This document shows positions 58,337-64,000 of a stretch of 64,000 nucleotides of DNA, piece by piece. The notes beneath the pieces were generated by a model, which worked only from the letters and a program-made list of their open reading frames with translations, had not been told where the DNA came from and made no database searches. A program made the translations under genes and the position numbers. The number at the start of each line of letters is the position of its first letter. Position 1 is the first letter of the stretch. The DNA is from Micrococcus lacusdianchii. Lineage in GTDB: Bacteria; Actinomycetota; Actinomycetes; Actinomycetales; Micrococcaceae. The DNA is taken from the NCBI RefSeq assembly GCF_023155805.1, contig NZ_JAKNUW010000001.1:206740-270739 (forward strand). Reading direction: 5' to 3'.

Positions 58337-61030
58337 TTGAGCGACGAGACCACCCCGGGCGCCGAGCCCGACCAGCCGCAGGACGGCGCCGAGCAGACCC
58401 CGCAGACCGGCCAGGACATCGCCGTCGAGCACTACGTGCTGCCGGAGGGCGCCGCGGACAAGGTGGAGCCGGTCGACCTCGAGTCGGAGATGAAGCGCTC
58501 CTACCTCGACTACGCGATGGCCGTGATCGTCGGCCGCGCGCTGCCGGACGTGCGCGACGGCCTGAAGCCGGTGCACCGCCGCGTGCTCTACGCGATGTAC
58601 GACGGCGGCTACCGCCCGGACCGCTCCTTCAACAAGTCGGCCCGCGTGGTCGGCGAGGTGATGGGCAACTACCACCCGCACGGCGACACGGCGATCTACG
58701 ACGCCCTCGTCCGCCTGATCCAGGACTGGGTCATGCGGTACCCGCTGGCCCTCGGCCAGGGCAACTTCGGCTCCCCGGGCAACGACGGCGCGGCCGCCCA
58801 GCGGTACACCGAGACCAAGATGGCCCCGCTGGCCATGGAGATGGTCCGGGACATCGACGAGGACACCGTCGACATGCAGGAGAACTACGACGGCAAGCAG
58901 CAGGAGCCCACCGTGCTGCCGGCGCGTTTCCCGAACCTGCTGGTCAACGGCTCCTCGGGCATCGCCGTCGGCATGGCCACCAACATCCCGCCGCACAACA
59001 TGCGCGAGGTGGCCGCGGGCGTGCAGTGGTACCTGGAGAACCCGGAGGCCACCCGCGAGGAGCTCCTCGAGGCGCTGCTGCGCCGCATCCAGGGGCCTGA
59101 CTTCCCCAGCGGCGCCCAGATCCTGGGGCGTCGGGGCGTGGAGGAGGTGTACCGGACCGGCCGCGGCCCGATCACCATGCGCGCCGTGGTGAGCGTGGAG
59201 GAGATGCAGGGCCGCACGTGCCTGGTGGTCACGGAGCTGCCGTACATGGTCAACCCGGACAACCTCGCCGCGAAGATCGCGGAAATGGTGAGGGACGGCA
59301 AGATCTCCGGCATCGCGGACATGCGCGACGAGACCTCCGGCCGCACCGGCCAGCGCCTCGTGATCGTGCTCAAGCGGGACGCCGTGCCGAAGGTCGTGCT
59401 GAACAACCTGTACAAGCACACGGACCTGCAGACGAACTTCTCCGCCAACATGCTGGCCCTCGTGGACGGCGTGCCGCGCACCCTGTCCCTCGACGGGTTC
59501 GTGCACCACTGGGTGCGCCACCAGATCGAGGTCATCGTCCGGCGCACCGCGTTCCGGAAGAAGAAGGCCGAGGCCCGCGCCCACATCCTGCAGGGCCTGC
59601 TCAAGGCGCTGGACGCGCTGGACGAGGTCATCGCGACCATCCGCCGCTCGGCCTCCGCCGACGTCGCGAAGGCCGCCCTGACGTCCCTCCTGGACATCGA
59701 CGACGACCAGGCCAGCGCCATCCTCGCCATGCAGCTGCGCCAATTGGCCGCCCTCGAGTCCCGGAAGATCCAGGACGAGTACGACGAGCTGATGGCGAAG
59801 ATCGCCGAGTACAACGCGATCCTCGAGTCCCCGCAGCGACAGCGCGAGGTGGTCTCCGAGGAGCTGACCGCGCTCGTGGACCGGCACGGGGACGACCGCC
59901 GCACCGAGATCGTGGCGGGCTTCGACGGGGACATGTCCATGGAGGACCTGATCCCGGAGGAGGAGATGGTCGTCACCATCACCCGCGGCGGGTACGTCAA
60001 GCGCACCCGGATCGACCACTACCGTTCGCAGGCGCGCGGCGGCAAGGGCGTGCGCGGGGCGGCGCTGCGCGGGGACGACGTGGTGGAGCACTTCCTCACG
60101 GTGTCCACGCATCAGTGGCTGCTGTTCTTCACGAACTTCGGCCGCGTGTACCGGGTCAAGACGTACGAGCTGATGGAGGCCGGCCGTGATGCGAAGGGCC
60201 AGCACGTGGCCAACCTCCTCGCGTTCCAGCCGGACGAGCGGATCGCGCAGATCCAGCCGCTCACGGACTACGAGCGCTACCCGTACCTGGTGCTGGCCAC
60301 CCGCAACGGCCTCGTGAAGAAGACCCCGCTCGAGGACTACGACACGAACCGCACCGCCGGCCTGATCGCCGTCAAGCTGCGCGAGGGCGACGAGCTGGTC
60401 TCCGCGCAGGTGATCTCCGCCGAAGACGACCTTCTGCTGATCTCCCGTCAGGGTCAGTCCGTGCGCTTCACCGCCACGGACGAGGCGCTGCGCCCCATGG
60501 GCCGGGCCACCTCGGGCGTGACGGGCATGAAGTTCCGCGGAGACGACGCGCTGCTGTCCATGGACGTCATCCGCGCCGGGGACGAGGACTCCTCCGTGTT
60601 CACGGTGACCGACGGCGGGTGGGCCAAGCGCACGCACGTGGGCGAGTACCGCACGCAGGGCCGTGGCGGCCTCGGCATCAAGGTCGCCCGCCTCGTGGAC
60701 GACCGCGGCGAGCTCGCCGGCGGGCTCGTGGTGGGCGAGGGCCAGGAGGTCCTCGTGGTGATGGCCTCCGGCAAGGTGGTGCGCTCCGCCGTCGCCGGCG
60801 TGCCGGCCAAGGGCCGCGACACGATGGGCGTGATCTTCGCGAAGCCGGACAAGCGCGACCGGATCGTGGCGGTCACCCTCAACAACGAGGACGAGATCGA
60901 GGCCCAGGCGGACGCCGGAGCCGTCCCCGCGCCGGGGGTACCCTTGGACGCAGTCCACGACCCGCACGACCCCGCAGCAGCTCCGGAGGCCGACGCCCCC
61001 GGTGAGGATGCAGACGGAGGAGACCAGTGA
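58337..61030 (+). CDS. gyrA: DNA gyrase subunit A
   Basis: DNA-cutting subunit of gyrase, 897 residues, start TTG 58337 after AGGAGAGGAG. The first 45 residues are an acidic extension. The active-site tyrosine is in [11 protein letters not shown], and the quinolone-determining segment reads [14 protein letters not shown], with Thr and Asp at the two key sites. The C-terminal beta-pinwheel has a GyrA box of the form [10 protein letters not shown] and ends in an acidic tail. Stop overlaps the next start. Confidence 0.98.
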   Translation: MSDETTPGAEPDQPQDGAEQTPQTGQDIAVEHYVLPEGAADKVEPVDLESEMKRSYLDYAMAVIVGRALPDVRDGLKPVHRRVLYAMYDGGYRPDRSFNKSARVVGEVMGNYHPHGDTAIYDALVRLIQDWVMRYPLALGQGNFGSPGNDGAAAQRYTETKMAPLAMEMVRDIDEDTVDMQENYDGKQQEPTVLPARFPNLLVNGSSGIAVGMATNIPPHNMREVAAGVQWYLENPEATREELLEALLRRIQGPDFPSGAQILGRRGVEEVYRTGRGPITMRAVVSVEEMQGRTCLVVTELPYMVNPDNLAAKIAEMVRDGKISGIADMRDETSGRTGQRLVIVLKRDAVPKVVLNNLYKHTDLQTNFSANMLALVDGVPRTLSLDGFVHHWVRHQIEVIVRRTAFRKKKAEARAHILQGLLKALDALDEVIATIRRSASADVAKAALTSLLDIDDDQASAILAMQLRQLAALESRKIQDEYDELMAKIAEYNAILESPQRQREVVSEELTALVDRHGDDRRTEIVAGFDGDMSMEDLIPEEEMVVTITRGGYVKRTRIDHYRSQARGGKGVRGAALRGDDVVEHFLTVSTHQWLLFFTNFGRVYRVKTYELMEAGRDAKGQHVANLLAFQPDERIAQIQPLTDYERYPYLVLATRNGLVKKTPLEDYDTNRTAGLIAVKLREGDELVSAQVISAEDDLLLISRQGQSVRFTATDEALRPMGRATSGVTGMKFRGDDALLSMDVIRAGDEDSSVFTVTDGGWAKRTHVGEYRTQGRGGLGIKVARLVDDRGELAGGLVVGEGQEVLVVMASGKVVRSAVAGVPAKGRDTMGVIFAKPDKRDRIVAVTLNNEDEIEAQADAGAVPAPGVPLDAVHDPHDPAAAPEADAPGEDADGGDQ

Positions 61031-61515
61031 GCACGTCCGCATCGCCGCGCCCGTCCGGCGGCACGAAGGGGGCCACGACCTCCCGTCCGGTGCGCCGCTC
61101 CAGCACCCGTGACGCGCAGGAGGACCTGGTCCGCGCCGTGCCCAAGGCCAAGGTGCGCCGTGCCCGGCTGCAGCTGAGCCGGATCGACCCGTGGTCCGTC
61201 CTGAAGCTGGCCTTCCTGCTCTCCGTGGCCCTCGGCGTGCTGACCGTGGTGGCCGCCATCGCCATCTACACGCTGGGCGAGCTCACCGGCGTGTTCGGGC
61301 TGATCAACGACGTCCTGGGCACCATCCTCGGCGCGGACGCCGGTACCTACACCGTGGAGTCGCTGGCCCCGCTGAGCACCGTGGTCTCCCTGGCCACGGT
61401 GGCGGCCGTGCTGAACGTGATCCTGCTGACCGCCCTGGCCACGGTCCTGGCGATGCTGTACAACGTGTGCGCCGCGCTCGTGGGCGGCCTCGGGGTCACC
61501 CTGACCGACGACTGA
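61027..61515 (+). CDS. DUF3566 membrane protein
   Basis: A 162-residue protein, translationally coupled to gyrA (ATGA). After a basic N-terminal 60 residues ([23 protein letters not shown]) two or three membrane helices follow ([40 protein letters not shown]). DUF3566 genes sit after gyrA across actinobacteria; the mycobacterial homologue CwsA is linked to cell shape and division. Confidence 0.9.
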   Translation: MSTSASPRPSGGTKGATTSRPVRRSSTRDAQEDLVRAVPKAKVRRARLQLSRIDPWSVLKLAFLLSVALGVLTVVAAIAIYTLGELTGVFGLINDVLGTILGADAGTYTVESLAPLSTVVSLATVAAVLNVILLTALATVLAMLYNVCAALVGGLGVTLTDD

Positions 61516-61540
61516 CCCGGCCTCTCGATGCGACCGACGA

Positions 61541-61572
61541 CGACGCCCCGCGCGGATTTGCGCGGGGCGTCG
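61541..61572 (+). terminator. Terminator of the gyrBA-DUF3566 operon
   Basis: A 13-bp perfect stem (61541-61553 with 61560-61572) around GGATTT, 26 bp past the DUF3566 stop. Confidence 0.8.
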
Positions 61573-61630
61573 CCGTGCCTGTAGAGTCGTCTCCTGTTGT
61601 GGACGGATCCTGGTCCGTGCGCAATGGTGA

Positions 61631-61704
61631 GGGCGTATAGCTCAGGCGGTTAGAGCGCTTCGCTGATAACGAAGAGGTCCCAAGTTCAAGTCTTGGTACG
61701 CCCA
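61631..61704 (+). tRNA. tRNA-Ile (GAT)
   Basis: Cloverleaf by eye: acceptor GGGCGTA/TACGCCC, D-arm GCTCAGGCGGTTAGAGC, anticodon stem CTTCG/CGAAG with loop CTGATAA (anticodon GAT), T-arm CCAAG-TTCAAGT-CTTGG, discriminator A. CCA is not encoded. Confidence 0.97.
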
Positions 61705-61763
61705 CTCCACGCACGAGCCCCGGTCCGACTGGGGCTCGAGTCGTCTGACGGGGAGGAGACCCC

Positions 61764-61952
61764 ATGCGTCTGGCACGAGCCGCCACCCTGGTGGCCGGCG
61801 CCGCGGCCGCGTACGGGCTCCGCGCCTGGCAGCGCAACCGCGAGGGCAGGCAGGTCTGGGCTGACGCCACGGACGGCCTGCCCGGACCGGAGGCGCCGCG
61901 GGAGTCCGCCGAGGACGCACACGTGGATCCGGAGGAGACGCCGCAGGGCTGA
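61764..61952 (+). CDS. DLW-39-like small protein
   Basis: A 62-residue protein between the two tRNA genes, with GGGGAGGAG before the ATG. A short hydrophobic N-terminus (LARAATLVAGAAAAYGL) is followed by a basic patch and QVWADATDGLPG, like the DLWAxATD motif of the DLW-39 family found at this place in Micrococcales. Function unknown. Confidence 0.75.
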   Translation: MRLARAATLVAGAAAAYGLRAWQRNREGRQVWADATDGLPGPEAPRESAEDAHVDPEETPQG

Positions 61953-61958
61953 TCCCAC

Positions 61959-62031
61959 GGGGGCATGGCGCAATTGGTAGCGCACCTGCTTTGCAAGCAG
62001 GGGGTTAGGGGTTCGAGTCCCCTTGCCTCCA
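61959..62031 (+). tRNA. tRNA-Ala (TGC)
   Basis: Acceptor GGGGGCA/TGCCTCC with one G-T pair, D-loop GCGCAATTGGTAGCGC, anticodon stem CCTGC/GCAGG with loop TTTGCAA (anticodon TGC), T-arm with GGTTCGAGTCC. CCA is not encoded. Confidence 0.97.
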
Positions 62032-62081
62032 CACGGGATGTTTCAGGAAATGGGAGCGACGAACCCAGGAAATGAAGCGCC

Positions 62082-62120
62082 AAGGGGCCCGGGCCACATC
62101 AGATGTGGCCCGGGCCCCTT
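62082..62120 (+). terminator. Terminator after tRNA-Ala
   Basis: Arms 62082-62099 and 62103-62120 form an 18-bp perfect stem with a minimal loop, followed by TTTGTC. It ends the tRNA transcript and marks the border to the lower-GC region on the right. Confidence 0.85.
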
Positions 62121-62267
62121 TGTCATGCCCTCTCACCGCCGCCGACGGCCCTCACTACGGGTCCTGTGGCGGCTCAGACCGGCCAGACCGCTCTGAACCG
62201 GGGCCCCGGGGTACGAAAATGCCCCCACCCGGAGGAATCCGGGCAGGGGCGTATGGCCCTGCGGCAC

Positions 62268-62645
62268 TCAGGAAGCCGAGGCCGAAGGTGCTCGAAGAAC
62301 CGGGAGGAAGATCGGTTCGAGCCGTACCTTGTCAGGAGGCGGGTCAGTGCTACGACCTTTAGTCTCGGCGGGGCGGCTGAACTCCCTGTGGAGGGCCCTC
62401 GTGGGGCGGTGCTGTGGCAAGGGGAGCAGAACAACCGTGGGGTCCAGAGACGGAGGGTTGGCTACGTCGTACCCGTAGCGGACAGCCAGAGTGGTGACGT
62501 TCACCGCGGCCAGCACGAACGCGGCCAGGACCCCGGTTCGATTCGTTCCCCGGACCCGGAAGGAGCCCCGCCCGACATTGGCGTAGTGGTTGTGGAGGAG
62601 CGGGCTGGTGCATGGATAGGTGTCACACGATCTGTGGTGCTCCTA
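62268..62645 (-). pseudogene. Possible transposase remnant
   Basis: An open minus-strand frame without a plausible start runs from about 62645 to the stop at 62268. Its first 60 residues read like the C-terminal end of an actinobacterial transposase (LLHNHYANVGRGSFRVRGTN, then TGVLAAFVLAAVNVTTLA); the rest is Pro-rich and unlike any protein I know. The resemblance is loose and was judged by eye. A GTG at 62516 could start an 82-residue product. Confidence 0.3.
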
Positions 62646-62653
62646 CACCACAG
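62632..62653. promoter_or_regulatory. Inverted repeat upstream of secreted-protein gene
   Basis: CTGTGGTG (62632-62639) and CACCACAG (62646-62653) form a perfect 8-bp dyad around CTCCTA, some 75 bp before the candidate -10 box. It may be an operator or a weak hairpin. Confidence 0.4.
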
Positions 62654-62781
62654 GGAAGGATGTGCGCCATGCCCTTCAGCACTCGTTGCGCTCTGACCTT
62701 GAGGCGACACCCAGGCCACCTCGGTTTATGATGGGCATCACATCCTCGGCACCGCTCGCCCTTCTCACGATAGTGTCAGAC

Positions 62782-63459
62782 ATGAAGACCTTCGCTGCCG
62801 CAGCCCTGTCCGTTCTCCTCGTAGCTGGCCTGCCCCCTGCCGACTCTCCAGCCGGCGACGAGTTCTCCTCGGTGGAGACTGTCGCTAGGGCAGGAACCCA
62901 GCGAGTGCCGGCTCCACCGGCAGGTGCACGAGAGGGTGATTGGTACGCAGTTGGTCCCACGGAGACAGTCATACTGGAAGATAAGATCGATTTGGATGGG
63001 GGCTCGTCGACGACAGCGCCGTCGCGGGGTGATGAAGTGACCGCACAACCCCTTCTCAATCCCATCTCCATCGGCCTCTGCAATGCTGGTCGGACCACCC
63101 ACGTGATTGAGAAGTTCACGACGAAGCACGATGGAACCGTCTCCCTGCGCTGTGGCCACAGTGGCGGTGGATACGTCCACATCCGTGCACGGCACCAGCA
63201 AGATTGGCAGAACACCATGACTGGCCCCGGCCTTTGGGACGACTTCATGGTTTATGCCTCCCGTGAGGCTATGAAAGCCCCGTCGAGCACCAAAGCCAAC
63301 CGGGAGAAGAACACCCGGTGCTACAAGACCCCCATCAAGCTCTATCGGGTCGTCAATGGAAAGCCCCAGTACGTGAAGACCCGATGCCCACGCGTCGCCG
63401 TCTCCATGAACAACAAGGTCGTCGTGACGTCGTACCCGACGTCCACCCCATCGTGCTGA
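62782..63459 (+). CDS. Secreted protein, candidate effector/toxin
   Basis: A 225-residue protein from ATG 62782 with a signal peptide (MKTFAAAALSVLLVAGLPPA), so it should be exported. A low-complexity stretch (about 30-95) leads to a compact domain, 98-225, with five Cys (100, 124, 180, 202, 225), GGGYVHIRARHQQDWQN (128-144), LWDDFMVYA and CYKTPIKLY. The HIRARH motif and the closing RVAVSMNNKVVVTSYP recall small secreted nuclease-type toxin domains, but I cannot name a family. Its stop overlaps the start of the next small gene by one base (TGATG), the arrangement of toxin-immunity pairs. An in-frame ATG at 62728 is a less likely start. Confidence 0.6.
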   Translation: MKTFAAAALSVLLVAGLPPADSPAGDEFSSVETVARAGTQRVPAPPAGAREGDWYAVGPTETVILEDKIDLDGGSSTTAPSRGDEVTAQPLLNPISIGLCNAGRTTHVIEKFTTKHDGTVSLRCGHSGGGYVHIRARHQQDWQNTMTGPGLWDDFMVYASREAMKAPSSTKANREKNTRCYKTPIKLYRVVNGKPQYVKTRCPRVAVSMNNKVVVTSYPTSTPSC

Positions 63460-63848
63460 TGTCGAAGAACCCGGGCCCGCACTCGGAGTCAGTTCGATTC
63501 ACATACCTCCATGGAGGTGAGAATTTCATAGACGTGTGTGAATCAGACGCGGATGGCCCGACTAGGGCAGCGCAGGTCATCGCTGCGGTCCCTCCAGACC
63601 TGCAGGCGAGGATCCACGCCTGGGACAGCAGGATGGGTGACGCCTTCGACTATCGACATCACGGTGAGGGGCTTGAGCCCGGGAAATGGCCCGCGCCGTT
63701 GCGAAAGACGCTGACTCAGGAGTACACCGAACTGCTGGCCGAACTCCAGGCGGCGGGACTGCCTGTCGTGAGCGATGCGTGGTGGGCAGTGGCGTCGGAT
63801 GACCTCAGGCCACAAGGTGAATCGCCCCGGGTCTGGTGGAGGCTCTGA
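63459..63848 (+). CDS. Small cytosolic protein, candidate immunity protein
   Basis: A 129-residue protein without signal peptide, translationally coupled to the secreted protein (TGATG). It is acidic in parts (YLHGGENFIDVCESDADGP) and Trp-rich (HAWDSRMG, DAWWAVASD, VWWRL), with no family I recognise. Size, charge, coupling and cytosolic nature fit an immunity protein for the upstream product; this rests on context only. Confidence 0.6.
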   Translation: MSKNPGPHSESVRFTYLHGGENFIDVCESDADGPTRAAQVIAAVPPDLQARIHAWDSRMGDAFDYRHHGEGLEPGKWPAPLRKTLTQEYTELLAELQAAGLPVVSDAWWAVASDDLRPQGESPRVWWRL

Positions 63849-63913
63849 TCCAACGGAAGGATGCAGAGCATACCGGGCCTTGACCCTTGATCGTGGACAC
63901 GGTGTCGGTTCGG
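63849..63913. other. Probable IS end
   Basis: The gap between the small protein and the transposase stop should hold the end of the insertion sequence. TTGATCGTGGACACGGTGTC near 63887-63906 looks like a terminal repeat with a GACAC/GTGTC dyad; the exact border cannot be set without the other end. Confidence 0.35.
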
Positions 63914-64000
63914 TTATGCCGCTTCCGTGAGGGTAGCTGACCTCGCGGCGTCGTAGGCGTTCTCGTAGCTATTTGGGCTCACCTGGCCGATCGTGGAGTG
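63914..64000 (-). mobile_element. IS3-family transposase, C-terminal end (runs off window)
   Basis: The last 29 codons of a minus-strand frame read HSTIGQVSPNSYENAYDAAR and stop at TAA 63914-63916. The phrase HSTIGxVSPxxYE is the characteristic end of IS3-family integrase-type transposases. The rest lies beyond 64000. Confidence 0.8.

Larger units (their letters stand above)
62121..62781. other. Gene-poor region right of the tRNA pair
   Basis: About 660 bp without an intact gene, less GC-rich than the core. It holds a possible transposase remnant on the minus strand, a hairpin at 62632-62653, and a TATGAT at 62727-62732 that would serve as -10 box for the secreted-protein gene at 62782. Confidence 0.5.

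Overview
The window is about 64 kb of very GC-rich DNA carrying the chromosomal replication-origin neighbourhood of an actinobacterium. The core order rpmH-dnaA-dnaN-recF-dciA-gyrB-gyrA-DUF3566-tRNA-Ile-tRNA-Ala to the right, and rnpA-yidD-yidC-jag-rsmG-parA-parB then trxA/trxB-murJ-NUDIX-cca to the left, together with rpsF-ssb-rpsR-rplI, an Ino1-type inositol phosphate synthase and the strongly GC-biased codon use, points to the Micrococcaceae, most likely a Micrococcus close to M. luteus. The genus is an inference from gene order and protein character.

Layout. 1-5.5 kb: a type I restriction-modification operon (hsdM-hsdS-hsdR, minus strand, hsdR cut by the window edge). 5.7-6.8 kb: a clearly AT-richer gene for a PIN-domain nuclease-like protein. 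6.9-8.25 kb: dnaB, with a dense cluster of DnaA-box-like sites upstream. 9-19.1 kb: a catabolic block with a TAXI-TRAP transporter, enoyl-CoA hydratase, 3-hydroxyacyl-CoA dehydrogenase, a LysR regulator divergent from a CoA-transferase, a truncated thioesterase and two acyl-CoA dehydrogenases; together they fit uptake and breakdown of glutarate through glutaryl-CoA and crotonyl-CoA. 19.1-22.1 kb: an ATP-grasp RimK-type ligase with an added RCK_C (TrkA-C) domain, a retropepsin-like RimB-type protease and an AstE-like metallohydrolase. 22-24 kb: small genes and a decayed MFS transporter. 24.2-26.2 kb: rplI-rpsR-ssb-rpsF. 26.4-30.9 kb: a DUF559 nuclease-like gene bracketed by two identical 56-bp palindromic repeats, an M18 aminopeptidase and a GT87-type glycosyltransferase. 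31-42.4 kb: ino1, an OatA-like acyltransferase, cca, a NUDIX hydrolase, murJ next to a separate kinase-like/discoidin-like membrane protein, and trxB-trxA.

42.5-61.5 kb is the origin-proximal core. parB and parA lie in the same direction but are separated by about 2 kb of apparently non-coding DNA holding six parS-like palindromes. DnaA boxes occur on both sides of dnaA, densest between dnaA and dnaN (probable oriC). 61.6-64 kb: two tRNA genes, a DLW-39-like small protein, then a lower-GC island with a possible transposase remnant, a secreted protein with a toxin-like look, a translationally coupled small protein (candidate immunity protein), and the C-terminal end of an IS3-family transposase running off the window.

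The strongest candidates for something new are the secreted effector/immunity-like pair at the right end, the parS array between parA and parB, the RimK-RCK_C module, the second DnaA-box cluster in front of dnaB, and the paired 56-bp palindromes. No rRNA genes or CRISPR arrays were seen.
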